Origin: Streptomyces sp. MUM 203J
GTDB lineage: Bacteria > Actinomycetota > Actinomycetes > Streptomycetales > Streptomycetaceae
Assembly (NCBI RefSeq): GCF_022414595.1
Contig: NZ_JADWYO010000044.1
Location: 1 to 50,666 of the forward strand
Length of the DNA stretch: 50,666 nt
Reading direction: 5' to 3'
Under the pieces are notes generated by a model that saw only the letters and a program-made list of their open reading frames with translations, had not been told where the DNA came from and did no database searches. This document shows positions 23,899 through 32,638 of the stretch, piece after piece (the first letter of the stretch is position 1; each line of letters opens with the position of its first letter). The position numbers were made by a program, and so were the translations under genes.

Positions 23899-24348
23899 TC
23901 AGTCCAGCCGTTTGTACAGGTGGACGTCCTCGTGCCCGCCCGGCACCCCCGGCGTCCGGCCCGTTTCGACGAAGCCGAGCCTCTTGTAGAAGTCCGGGGC
24001 CTGGAAGGTGTACGAGGACACCTGCAGGTGGCGGCAGCCGCGCCGCCGGGCCTCCTCCTCGGCCGCCCGCACGAGGCGGGTGCCGAGGCCGGAGGCCCGC
24101 AGGTCCTCGCGTATCCACAGCATGTGGATTTCGCAGGCATCACCCCACGTCCAGCCCGTCAGGCCGCCGAGGAGCACCTCCTCGCCCCCGACCGATCCGT
24201 GACTCTCCGTGTCGACGCTCCCGGCCGTGACGCGGACCGACAGCTCCCGGCCGTTGTCCGCACCTGTCGCCTTCGCGTTGAACGCCGTCAGTGCCTCGTC
24301 CAGCAGGTCCGCCAGAACCCGGTCCTCGCCGCCCACCGCCAGCTTCAT
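23899..24348 (-). CDS. GNAT-family N-acetyltransferase
   Basis: A 149-residue GNAT acetyltransferase with the acetyl-CoA pyrophosphate loop read as IREDLRASGLGTRLVRAAEEEA (about 78-99; R-x-x-G-L-G in place of Q-x-x-G-x-G/A) and the C-terminal segment FYKRLGFVETGR. The substrate is unknown. Its start codon overlaps the cobN stop by four bases, so it is co-transcribed with cobN and likely under the same B12 riboswitch, which is odd for a gene with no known cobalamin role. Confidence 0.88.
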   Translation of the reverse strand: MKLAVGGEDRVLADLLDEALTAFNAKATGADNGRELSVRVTAGSVDTESHGSVGGEEVLLGGLTGWTWGDACEIHMLWIREDLRASGLGTRLVRAAEEEARRRGCRHLQVSSYTFQAPDFYKRLGFVETGRTPGVPGGHEDVHLYKRLD

Positions 24349-27300
24349 TCCGAGTCGCTACCCTCCAGGTCGCCTTCCGTCTCCAGGAAGACCCGCTTCA
24401 GCTCCTCCAGCACCGCCGGATCCGGCTTCTCCCACATGCCACGGGACTCGGCCTCCAGCAGCCTCTCCGCGATGCCGTGCAGCGCCCACGGGTTGGCCTC
24501 CTGGAGGAACGCGCGGTTCTCCTGGTCCAGGACGTACGTCTCGGTCAGCTTGTCGTACATCCAGTCCGCCACGACGCCCGTCGTCGCGTCGTACCCGAAG
24601 AGGTAGTCGACCGTGGCCGCCAGCTCGAACGCGCCCTTGTAGCCGTGGCGCCGCATCGCCTCGATCCAGCGCGGGTTCACCACACGCGCGCGGAAGACCC
24701 GGGACGTCTCCTCGACGAGGGTCCTGGTCCGCACCGTCTCGGGGCGGGTCGAGTCACCGATGTACGCCTCCGGTGCCGTACCACGCAGCGCCCGCACCGT
24801 CGCGACCATGCCGCCGTGGTACTGGAAGTAGTCGTCGGAGTCCGCGATGTCGTGCTCGCGCGTGTCCGTGTTCTTCGCCGCCACCGCGATCCGCTTGTAC
24901 GCGGTTTCCATCTCCTCACGCGCGGGGCAGCCGTCCAGACCGCGCCCGTACGCGTAGCCGCCCCACACCGTGTACACCTCGGCCAGGTCGGCGTCGGTGC
25001 GCCAGTCGCGGGAGTCGATCAGCTGGAGCAGCCCCGCGCCGTACGTCCCCGGTCGCGAACCGAAGATGCGGGTGGTCGCGCGGCGTTCGTCACCGTGTGC
25101 CGCCAGGTCCGCCTGGGTGTGCGCCCGTACGTGGTTGTGCTCCGACGGCTCGTCCAGCGAGGCGGCCAGCCGGACCGCGTCGTCCAGCAGCGCGACCGTG
25201 TGCGGGAACGCGTCCCGGAAGAACCCCGAGATGCGCAGCGTCACATCGATGCGCGGGCGGCCCAGTTCCTCCAGCGGGACCGGCTCCAGGCCGGTGACCC
25301 GCCGCGACGCGTCGTCCCACACCGGGCGGACACCCATGAGGGCCAGCGCCTCCGCGACGTCGTCGCCGCTGGTGCGCATCGCGCTGGTGCCCCACAGGGA
25401 CAGACCGACGGACGTGGGCCACTCGCCGTTGTCCGTGCGGTATCGCTCCAGAAGCGAGTCGGCCAGCGCCGTGCCCGTCTCCCAGGCCAGCCGGGACGGC
25501 ACGGCCTTGGGGTCGACCGAGTAGAAGTTGCGGCCCGTCGGCAGGACGTTCACCAGACCGCGCAGCGGGGAGCCGGACGGCCCGGCCGGCACGAAGCCGC
25601 CGTTCAGGGCGTGAACAGCGTGCTCCAGCTCCGCCGTCGTCGCCGCCAGGCGCGGCACCACCTGTCGGGCGGCGAAGTCCAGCACCGCCGACACGCCGTC
25701 GCCGTGGCCCTCGGCCACCGACGCGACCGCCGCCGGGTCCCAGTCGGCCGCCTCCATGGCCTCCACCAGGGCCCGCGCCTTCATCTCCGCCTCGTCGGCG
25801 GTCGTGCGGGTCGCCGCCGACTCGTCCAGGCCCAGCGCCTCCCGCAGCCCCGGCAGGGCTGCCGTGCCGCCCCAGATCTGCCGGGCGCGCAGGATCGACA
25901 GGACCAGGTTCACGCGCGCGGGGCCCGCCGGGGCCGTGCCGAGCACGTGCAGACCGTCCCGGATCTGGGCGTCCTTGACCTCGCACAGCCAGCCGTCGAC
26001 GTGCAGCAGGAAGTCGTCGAAGCCGTCGTCGTCCGGACGCTCAGCCATGCCCAGGTCATGGTCGAGCTTCGCGGCCTGGATGAGGGTCCAGATCTGGGCC
26101 CGGATCGCCGGGAGCTTCGACGGGTCCATGGACGAGATCTGCGCGTACTCGTCGAGGAGCTGTTCGAGGCGGGCGATGTCGCCGTAGGAGTCGGCCCGGG
26201 CCATGGGCGGCACGAGGTGGTCGATCAGCGTGGCGTGGACACGGCGCTTGGCCTGCGTGCCCTCGCCGGGGTCGTTGACCAGGAACGGGTAGACCAGCGG
26301 CAGGTCGCCCAGGGCGGCGTCGGGGGCGCAGGCCGCCGACAGACCGGCGTTCTTGCCGGGCAGCCACTCCAGGTTGCCGTGCTTGCCCAGGTGGATCATC
26401 GCGTCCGCGCCGAAGCCGCCGTCCTCCTCGCGGGCGGCGATCCAGCGGTACGCCGCCAGGTAGTGGTGCGACGGCGGCAGGTCCGGGTCGTGGTAGATCG
26501 CGATCGGGTTCTCCCCGAAGCCGCGCGGCGGCTGGATGAGGACCAGCAGGTTCCCGCGCCGCAGGGCGGCCAGCACGATATCGCCGTCTGGGTCGCCTTC
26601 GGCGGTACGGGACCGGTCGAGGAACATCTCGCCGGGCGGCGGGCCCCAGTGCCGCTCCACCTGTGCCCGCAGCTCCTCCGGCAGGGTCGCGAACCAGCGC
26701 CTGTAGTCGGCGGCGGGGATCCGGACCGGGTTGCTGGCGAGCTGCTCCTCCGTCAGCCAGTCCTGGTCGTGGCCGCCGGCCTCGATGAGCGCGTAGATCA
26801 GTTCGTCACCGTCGCCGGACACCAGCCCGGGGATGTCCTCGGCCGGGCCGAAGTCGTAGCCCTCGGCGCGCAGCCGGCGCAGCAGTTCCACCGCCGACGC
26901 GGGGGTGTCCAGGCCGACCGCGTTGCCGATCCGGGAGTGCTTCGTCGGGTAGGCGGAGAGGACCAGCGCCAGCCGCTTCTCGGCGTTCGGGATGTGCCGG
27001 AGGCGGGCGTGCCGGACCGCGATCCCGGCGACCCGGGCGGCACGCTCGGCGTCGGCCACATAGGACGGGAGCCCGTCCTCGTCGATCTCCTTGAAGGAGA
27101 ACGGGACGGTGATGAGGCGGCCGTCGAACTCGGGCACCGCGACCTGGCTGGCGGCGTCCAGCGGGGACAGGCCCTCGTCGTTCTCCTCCCAGTCCGCGCG
27201 CGGCCCGGTCAGGCACAGCGCCTGGAGGACCGGCACGTCGAGCTGTGCGAGCGCCCCCGCGTCCCAGGCCTCCTCGTCCCCGCCCGCCTGAGCCTCGGCG

Positions 27301-27962
27301 GGCTTGGTGCCGCCCGCCGCGAGCACGGTCGTGACGACCGCGTCCGCGCCGCGCAGCTGCTCCAGCAGCTCCGGTTCGGGAGCCCGCAGGGACGCCACGT
27401 ACAGGGGCAGGGCCTGGGCACCGGCATCCTCGACGGCGTCGCAGAGGACCGACACGAAGCCGGTGTTGCCGCTCATGTGGTGGGCGCGGTAGTAGAGCAC
27501 GGCGACGGTGGGGCCCTCGGTCCGGCGGGCCTCGCGTTCCAGCGGGCCCCAGGTCGGCGCGGGCGCCGGGGGTTCGAACCCGTGGCCGGTCAGCAGGACC
27601 GTGTCGGACAGGAAGCGGGCGAGCTGCTCCAGGTTGGCGGCGCCGCCGTGCGCGAGGTAGGCGTGTGCCTCGGTGGCGACGCCGATCGGCACGGTGGACG
27701 TCTCCATCAGCTGGGCGTCCGGGGCCTGTTCGCCGGTGAGGACGACAACGGGCCGGTCCTGGGCGCGGAGCTGCTCGATGCCCTCCTCCCAGGCGCGTAC
27801 CCCGCCGAGAAGGCGGACGACGACGAGTTCGGTGCCGTCGAGCAGACCGGGCAGGTCCTCCAGGGGCAGCCGGGAGGGGTTGGCGTACCGGTACGCGACG
27901 GGGCCTCCGGCCGCGCGGGCGCTCAGCAGGTCGGTGTCGGAGTGCGAGAGCAGCAGGATCAC
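24345..27962 (-). CDS. cobN: Cobaltochelatase subunit CobN
   Basis: A 1205-residue large subunit of the aerobic, ATP-dependent cobaltochelatase, which inserts Co2+ into hydrogenobyrinic acid a,c-diamide. The length and the characteristic segments (HLGKHGNLEWLPGKNAGLS, PRGFGENPIAIYHDPDLPP, LWGTSAMRTSGDDVAEALALMG, RDAFPHTVALLDDAV, read in parts) are those of CobN/BchH. It starts at GTG 27962 after GAGGAAGG. A cobalamin riboswitch occupies the leader, so expression should fall when B12 is plentiful. The AAA+ partner subunits (CobST or ChlI/ChlD-like) are not in the window. Confidence 0.95.
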   Translation of the reverse strand: MILLLSHSDTDLLSARAAGGPVAYRYANPSRLPLEDLPGLLDGTELVVVRLLGGVRAWEEGIEQLRAQDRPVVVLTGEQAPDAQLMETSTVPIGVATEAHAYLAHGGAANLEQLARFLSDTVLLTGHGFEPPAPAPTWGPLEREARRTEGPTVAVLYYRAHHMSGNTGFVSVLCDAVEDAGAQALPLYVASLRAPEPELLEQLRGADAVVTTVLAAGGTKPAEAQAGGDEEAWDAGALAQLDVPVLQALCLTGPRADWEENDEGLSPLDAASQVAVPEFDGRLITVPFSFKEIDEDGLPSYVADAERAARVAGIAVRHARLRHIPNAEKRLALVLSAYPTKHSRIGNAVGLDTPASAVELLRRLRAEGYDFGPAEDIPGLVSGDGDELIYALIEAGGHDQDWLTEEQLASNPVRIPAADYRRWFATLPEELRAQVERHWGPPPGEMFLDRSRTAEGDPDGDIVLAALRRGNLLVLIQPPRGFGENPIAIYHDPDLPPSHHYLAAYRWIAAREEDGGFGADAMIHLGKHGNLEWLPGKNAGLSAACAPDAALGDLPLVYPFLVNDPGEGTQAKRRVHATLIDHLVPPMARADSYGDIARLEQLLDEYAQISSMDPSKLPAIRAQIWTLIQAAKLDHDLGMAERPDDDGFDDFLLHVDGWLCEVKDAQIRDGLHVLGTAPAGPARVNLVLSILRARQIWGGTAALPGLREALGLDESAATRTTADEAEMKARALVEAMEAADWDPAAVASVAEGHGDGVSAVLDFAARQVVPRLAATTAELEHAVHALNGGFVPAGPSGSPLRGLVNVLPTGRNFYSVDPKAVPSRLAWETGTALADSLLERYRTDNGEWPTSVGLSLWGTSAMRTSGDDVAEALALMGVRPVWDDASRRVTGLEPVPLEELGRPRIDVTLRISGFFRDAFPHTVALLDDAVRLAASLDEPSEHNHVRAHTQADLAAHGDERRATTRIFGSRPGTYGAGLLQLIDSRDWRTDADLAEVYTVWGGYAYGRGLDGCPAREEMETAYKRIAVAAKNTDTREHDIADSDDYFQYHGGMVATVRALRGTAPEAYIGDSTRPETVRTRTLVEETSRVFRARVVNPRWIEAMRRHGYKGAFELAATVDYLFGYDATTGVVADWMYDKLTETYVLDQENRAFLQEANPWALHGIAERLLEAESRGMWEKPDPAVLEELKRVFLETEGDLEGSDSE

Positions 27963-28007
27963 AGCGTGCCGGGCCTTCCTCGGGGTGTCCTCGCCCCGGG
28001 TGGTCGT

Positions 28008-28141
28008 GGGATGGCGGGAGTTCCTGGCTCACCGGGTCCGTTCACAGGGCTGGCTCACCCGCTCACAGGTCCGGTTCACAGTGGCGGGACCGCGCCGGAA
28101 TCACACCGGGCTTCCTCCCTAGGGTCCTGGGACCCTGTGCC
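28008..28141 (-). promoter_or_regulatory. Cobalamin (AdoCbl) riboswitch in the cobN leader
   Basis: On the minus strand the segment contains GGAAGCCCGGTGTGATTCCG, then GCGGTCCCGCCACTGTG, the B12-box region (GCCACTG is the complement of 28079-28085), and ends with GAGCCAGGAACTCCCGCC. These are the diagnostic blocks of the cobalamin riboswitch in the right order. It lies directly upstream of cobN; a GGGG/CCCC hairpin before the ribosome-binding site could be the expression platform. Boundaries are approximate. Confidence 0.92.
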
Positions 28142-28146
28142 GTCTG

Positions 28147-28153
28147 CATAGTA
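28147..28153. promoter_or_regulatory. Overlapping divergent -10 elements for cobG and cobN
   Basis: CATAGT (28147-28152, rightward) and TACTAT (complement of 28148-28153, leftward) overlap. The rightward start would fall near 28159, seven bases before the first cobG ATG, implying a nearly leaderless message; the leftward start near 28141 matches the 5' end of the riboswitch. No good -35 was seen for either. Confidence 0.45.
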
Positions 28154-28165
28154 GAGGCTGCGCGT

Positions 28166-29407
28166 ATGCTCGCCGCCATGCCGCCCAACTCCTCAAAGCC
28201 CCGGAACGGGGGCGAAAGTCATATACAGGACACCCCTGTTCGGGAGCGGGGTGACGCCTGTCCGGGCGCGCTGCGGCTGCACCGCGCCGACGACGGCGGG
28301 CTGGCCCGGCTACGGCTGCCCACGGGCGTTCTGACGTCCGCTCAGCTGGCCGTGCTGGCCGATGCCGCCGACCGGCTGGGCGACGGGCGGCTCGGTGTGA
28401 CCTCGCGCGGCAATCTCGATCTGCGGGGCTTGGGCGACGGCTGCGGGGCGGAACTGGCGGAGGCCCTGTCCCTCGCCGGGCTGCTGCCCTCGGCGGCGCA
28501 CGAGCGCGTACGGAACATGGTGGTGTCGCCGCTCGCGGGCCTGGACGGACAGGCGCACGGGGACGCGCAGGCGTGGGCCCGCGAGCTGGACGCGCTGCTG
28601 TGCGCGGAGGCGTGGACGACGGCGCTGTCCGGGCGTTTCCTGTTCGTGGTCGACGACGGGCGCAGGGATGTGGCAGGGCTGGGCGGCGATGTGACGTTGC
28701 TCGCAGAGCCCGAAGGGCGCGCTCTGGTACGCATCGGGGGCCGGGCGCTGCGTGTGCGGGCGGCCGACGCCCCGCGTGCCGCGCTGGCGGCGGCCGAAGC
28801 GTTCCTGGCGGCGGTGCGGGAAGCGGGCACGGGTGCCTGGCGGGTGGCCGAACTCCCGGAGGGGCGGGTGGTGGATGTGGCGGGGTACCTGGAGCGTGCG
28901 GGCGTTCCGGCGGAGCCTGCCGACACGTCCGACGCCCCGGAGCCGTCCGGCGGGGTGGCACCCGGACCGGGCGTGATCGGGGACGGGCGGGCCGTCTCGG
29001 TGGTCGCGCCCCTCGGCCGTGTCACCAGCGACCAGTTCCGCGCCCTGGCGCCGGGCCCGGACGGCGAGGTACGGGTCACCCCGTGGCGCGGCTTCGTCGT
29101 GACGGGACTCTCCGGCCGGGCCGCGGCCCGGGAACGGCTTGCCGCGCTGGACGAGGCGGGTTACCTCACCCGTACCGGCTCGCCCTGGCTGGCGGTCACC
29201 GCGTGTACGGGCAGGCCCGGCTGCGCCAAGTCCCTGGCCGACGTACGCGCGGACGCCCGCCCGACGGAGCACGGGCTGCCGGTGCACTGGTCGGGCTGCG
29301 AGCGCCGCTGCGGCCACCCCCGGGGCGACTGGGTCGACGCCCTGGCCACCGGCGACGGCGCCTACGACTTCCACGTCATCACCGTCCGAGACGACGCACA
29401 GAGATGA
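28166..29407 (+). CDS. cobG: Precorrin-3B synthase CobG
   Basis: A 413-residue member of the sulfite/nitrite reductase-like family that uses O2 to convert precorrin-3A to precorrin-3B, the step that triggers ring contraction in the aerobic pathway. The iron-sulfur ligands are visible as C347TGRPGC353 and C378ERRC382 near the C-terminus. The start may be ATG 28166 or 28178; neither has a ribosome-binding site and the message is probably nearly leaderless. Its stop overlaps cobH by four bases (ATGA). Presence of CobG marks the oxygen-dependent route. Confidence 0.92.
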   Translation: MLAAMPPNSSKPRNGGESHIQDTPVRERGDACPGALRLHRADDGGLARLRLPTGVLTSAQLAVLADAADRLGDGRLGVTSRGNLDLRGLGDGCGAELAEALSLAGLLPSAAHERVRNMVVSPLAGLDGQAHGDAQAWARELDALLCAEAWTTALSGRFLFVVDDGRRDVAGLGGDVTLLAEPEGRALVRIGGRALRVRAADAPRAALAAAEAFLAAVREAGTGAWRVAELPEGRVVDVAGYLERAGVPAEPADTSDAPEPSGGVAPGPGVIGDGRAVSVVAPLGRVTSDQFRALAPGPDGEVRVTPWRGFVVTGLSGRAAARERLAALDEAGYLTRTGSPWLAVTACTGRPGCAKSLADVRADARPTEHGLPVHWSGCERRCGHPRGDWVDALATGDGAYDFHVITVRDDAQR

Positions 29408-30039
29408 GCGAGAGCACAGTGTTCGACTATGAGAAGGACGGCGCGGAGATCTACCGCCAGTCCTTTGCCACGATCCGCACCGAGGCGGATCTCGCGGGCC
29501 TGCCCGCCGACGTCAGCCAGGTCGCCGTGCGCATGATCCACGCCTGCGGCATGGTCGACCTGGTCCGCGACCTCGCCTACACCCCGCAGGTGGTGTCCCG
29601 CGCCCGCGCCGCCCTGCGCTCCGGCGCCCCGGTCCTGTGCGACGCGCAGATGGTGGCGAGCGGGGTCACCCGCAAGCGGCTTCCCGCCGACAACGAGGTG
29701 ATCTGCACGCTCTCCCACCCGTCCGTCCCCGGGCTGGCCGCCGAGCTGGGCACCACCCGCAGCGCGGCGGCACTGGAGCTGTGGCGGGACCGGCTGGAGG
29801 GCTCGGTCGTGGCCATCGGCAACGCACCCACCGCTCTGTTCCACCTGCTGCAGATGCTCGCCAAGGGCGCTCCGCGCCCCGCCGCCGTGCTCGGTATCCC
29901 GGTGGGCTTCATCGGGGCGGCCGAGTCAAAGGAGGCGCTGGCGGCCTCGGACCTGGACCACATCGTCGTACGGGGCCGTCGCGGCGGCAGTGCCATGACG
30001 GCCGCTGCGGTCAACGCGATCGCGAGCGAGGCGGAATGA
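29404..30039 (+). CDS. cobH: Precorrin-8X methylmutase CobH
   Basis: A 211-residue enzyme that moves the C11 methyl group to C12, turning precorrin-8X into hydrogenobyrinic acid. The family pattern is clear: VRMIHACGMVD with the catalytic histidine (residue 46), PVLCDAQMVASGVTRKRLP, and GNAPTALFHLL. It is coupled to cobG and cobIJ by 4-base ATGA overlaps at both ends. Confidence 0.95.
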   Translation: MSESTVFDYEKDGAEIYRQSFATIRTEADLAGLPADVSQVAVRMIHACGMVDLVRDLAYTPQVVSRARAALRSGAPVLCDAQMVASGVTRKRLPADNEVICTLSHPSVPGLAAELGTTRSAAALELWRDRLEGSVVAIGNAPTALFHLLQMLAKGAPRPAAVLGIPVGFIGAAESKEALAASDLDHIVVRGRRGGSAMTAAAVNAIASEAE

Positions 30040-31631
30040 GCGCGCAGGTTTCACGTGAAACACCGACCACGCCCCACGCGCCGTCGCACGGCGGCGGTCC
30101 CTCGGGGAAGCTGTTCGGGGTGGGACTCGGGCCGGGCGACCCGTCCCTGATGACGCTCCGGGCCGTCGAGGCCATCGCGGCGGCCGATGTGGTTGCGTAC
30201 CACTGCGCACGCCACGGGCGTTCGATCGCGCGTTCCATCGCGGCGAAGCACATCCGCGAGGACCAGATCGAAGAGCGGCTGATGTACCCGCTCACCGTGG
30301 AGACCACGGACCATCCGGGCGGCTACCGGGGCGCACTGGACGACTTCTACGAGGAGGCGTCGGCCCTGCTGGCCGCGCACCTGGACGCGGGGCGGACGGT
30401 TGCCGTGCTGGCCGAGGGCGACCCGCTCTTCTACGGCTCGTACCAGCACATGCACAAGCGGCTGGCGCACCGCTACGAGACAGAGGTCGTCCCCGGGGTG
30501 ACCTCCGTCAGCGCGGCGGCGGCGAGTATCGGCAAACCGCTGGTCGAGGCCGAGGAGACGCTGACGATCATCCCGGGCACCCTTCCGGAGGAGGAGCTGA
30601 CCGCCCGCCTGGCGGCGGCGGACTCGGCGGTGGTGATGAAGCTCGGGCGGACGTTTCCGCAGGTGCGACGCGCCCTGAGCCGTACGGACCGGCTGGCGGA
30701 CGCGCACTATGTCGAGCGGGCCACGATGGAGGGGCAGCGCACGGCGCCGCTCGCGGAGGTGGACCCGGACTCGGTGCCGTACTTCTCGGTGGCGGTGCTG
30801 CCGTCGCGCGTCGACACCGGCCCGGCTGCCCCCTCGTACGGCGAGGTCGCCGTGGTCGGCACCGGCCCGGCGGGCCCTGCCTGGCTGACACCCGAGACAC
30901 GTGGTGCGCTCGCGTCCGCCACGGACCTGGTGGGCTACACGACGTACCTGGACCGGGTGCCGGAGCGACCGGGACAGCGGCGGCACGGCTCTGACAACAA
31001 GGTGGAGGCGGAGCGCGCCGAATTCGCCCTGGATCTGGCGCGGCGCGGACGGCGTGTGGCGGTGGTGTCGGGCGGTGACCCCGGCGTGTTCGCCATGGCG
31101 ACGGCGGTCCTGGAGGCCGCGTCGCAGGAGCCGTACGCCGACGTCCCGGTCCGTGTCCTGCCGGGCGTGACCGCGGCGAACGCGGCGGCGGCGAAGGCGG
31201 GGGCTCCGCTGGGCCACGACTACGCCACGATCTCCCTGTCGGACCGGCTCAAGCCCTGGGAGGTCATCGCGGAACGGCTGCGTGCCGCAGCCGCCGCGGA
31301 CCTGGTGCTGGCCCTGTACAACCCGGGCTCCCGCAGTCGCACCTGGCAGGTCGCCCAGGCGCGCGAGCTGCTCCTGGAGCTTCGCGCCGCGGACACCCCG
31401 GTGGTCGTGGCGCGGGACGTGGGCGGCGCGGAGGAGTCCGTGCGGGTGGTCACCCTGTCCGCACTGGACCCGTCCGAGGTCGACATGCGCACCCTGCTCC
31501 TGATCGGCTCGTCCCAGACCCAGGCGGTACGGCGCGGGGACGGCGGCACGGTGGCATGGACGCCACGGCGGTACCCGGAGACGGAGGAGGGCGCCGCGCC
31601 CGGGGCGGGGTCCCCTCAGTCCGGCGGCTGA
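30036..31631 (+). CDS. cobIJ: Fused precorrin-2 C20- and precorrin-3B C17-methyltransferase CobIJ
   Basis: A 531-residue fusion of two SAM-dependent tetrapyrrole methylases. The CobI half (about 25-265) shows GVGLGPGDPSLMTLRAVEAI and LAEGDPLFYGSY; the CobJ half (about 270-520) shows VVGTGPAGPAWLTPET, VSGGDPGVFAM and YNPGSRSRTWQ. CobI adds the C20 methyl to precorrin-2; CobJ methylates C17 with ring contraction of precorrin-3B. The fusion is usual in actinobacteria. Codons 5-9 (VSRET) are encoded by a perfect parS sequence. The 3' end overlaps the convergent acetyltransferase gene by 16 bases. Confidence 0.95.
   Translation: MSAQVSRETPTTPHAPSHGGGPSGKLFGVGLGPGDPSLMTLRAVEAIAAADVVAYHCARHGRSIARSIAAKHIREDQIEERLMYPLTVETTDHPGGYRGALDDFYEEASALLAAHLDAGRTVAVLAEGDPLFYGSYQHMHKRLAHRYETEVVPGVTSVSAAAASIGKPLVEAEETLTIIPGTLPEEELTARLAAADSAVVMKLGRTFPQVRRALSRTDRLADAHYVERATMEGQRTAPLAEVDPDSVPYFSVAVLPSRVDTGPAAPSYGEVAVVGTGPAGPAWLTPETRGALASATDLVGYTTYLDRVPERPGQRRHGSDNKVEAERAEFALDLARRGRRVAVVSGGDPGVFAMATAVLEAASQEPYADVPVRVLPGVTAANAAAAKAGAPLGHDYATISLSDRLKPWEVIAERLRAAAAADLVLALYNPGSRSRTWQVAQARELLLELRAADTPVVVARDVGGAEESVRVVTLSALDPSEVDMRTLLLIGSSQTQAVRRGDGGTVAWTPRRYPETEEGAAPGAGSPQSGG
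30048..30061. promoter_or_regulatory. parS site, ParB-binding chromosome segregation sequence
   Basis: GTTTCACGTGAAAC, a perfect 14-bp palindrome identical to the Streptomyces parS consensus. It lies within the first codons of cobIJ. ParB nucleates here and spreads; in S. coelicolor about 20 of 24 parS sites are within roughly 200 kb of oriC, with a few outliers. Confidence 0.85.
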
Positions 31632-32584
31632 CGCCGCACCCGGGCCCGCCGCACGATGTCCGTTCCGGCGCCGGCGGCTGAGCTGCCGGTCCGGCCAAGG
31701 GCCCCGGGGCCGTCACCCGGAGGACGCAGCAGCAGCGCCATCCCGTCCGGCGCCGTGATGCCGAAGTCCTCCGACAGGACACGTCGGGCCTCCGCATCGT
31801 CGACGAGTTCCCGCTCGGTCGCCGTGCCGTCGGCGTTCGTCACGCTCAGCCGCCGGTCGTCGAGCACCAGGTGATGGTCGGCGGCGGTGCGCTGGGCGTA
31901 GAGGCGGCGGGAGAACAGGGAGCGGGGACTGGTCGCGATGAACCAGTTGACGACCTCGAAGTCCTGGTGCCCGAAGGGCTCGACGGTGAAGGCGTACTGC
32001 GCCTGCCACTCCCCCTTCCCCACCAGGTACGTCTCCGGCACCCACAGCTCCGGAGGGCCGTCGTGCGGCGCGCGCACGAGCGGGTGGCGCCGCCCGGCGG
32101 CCTCCGGCTCCCGGTTCGCGACCAGCGGCAGAGGTTCCAGGACGGTGGTGACGGCCCCGAAGCCCACGTCCACCAGGTACGGCGTGTCCGTGCCGGCCGC
32201 ACCCGCCTCCCCCGGCACGTGGACCAGGAGATCCATCTGGGTGCGCGGCCGGGACGTGAACCGCTCCGCGCCCGGCACGACCCGGGCCGCCGGCCGCGTC
32301 ACGGGGTACCCGATGGCCGCCTCCAGGGCCCAGTCGAACAGCGTGTCGTGCTCGTAGCAGTAGCCGCCGCGCCGCCAGCCCAGCAGCTTGGCCGACAGCT
32401 CCTCGCGGCCGAGGCCGGGCGCGACGCCCAGCAGGGGGTCGAGGTTCTCGAACGATATGGCCAGGGCGTGCGCGAGATGCACGGCCCGCAGGGTCTCGGC
32501 GTCGGGGCGGGGTTCGCCGGAGGGACCGATCCGGCCGCGACAGGCGGCGAGGTCGAAGGACGGCAGGTCCGGACCCTCAGACAT
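31616..32584 (-). CDS. Arylamine N-acetyltransferase-like protein, catalytic His replaced
   Basis: A 322-residue protein of the NAT family, which transfers acetyl (or longer acyl) groups from CoA to aromatic amines through a Cys-His-Asp triad. RRGGYCYEHD gives the cysteine at residue 76 and VDVGFG the aspartate at 139, but the triad histidine, normally in RTHxxLLV, is glutamine here: SRPRTQMDLLV (Gln116). The ATG at 32584 is preferred over a GTG two codons upstream. It is convergent with cobIJ (16-base overlap) and its upstream neighbour is cobK. The protein is longer than the usual 270-285 residues, with an extra C-terminal tail of about 40. Confidence 0.8.
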   Translation of the reverse strand: MSEGPDLPSFDLAACRGRIGPSGEPRPDAETLRAVHLAHALAISFENLDPLLGVAPGLGREELSAKLLGWRRGGYCYEHDTLFDWALEAAIGYPVTRPAARVVPGAERFTSRPRTQMDLLVHVPGEAGAAGTDTPYLVDVGFGAVTTVLEPLPLVANREPEAAGRRHPLVRAPHDGPPELWVPETYLVGKGEWQAQYAFTVEPFGHQDFEVVNWFIATSPRSLFSRRLYAQRTAADHHLVLDDRRLSVTNADGTATERELVDDAEARRVLSEDFGITAPDGMALLLRPPGDGPGALGRTGSSAAGAGTDIVRRARVRRQPPD

Positions 32585-32638
32585 GGCCACACGGTAGGCC
32601 GCCGCAGCCCGCGGGCGCCCCGCGTCACGCGGACCTTG

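Noticed and set aside
31616..31631. Convergent overlap of cobIJ and the NAT-like gene, and of the MFS and HAD genes (48470-48507), as possible antisense control.
   Set aside because: Short 3' overlaps of convergent genes are common in compact genomes and give no specific evidence of regulation.
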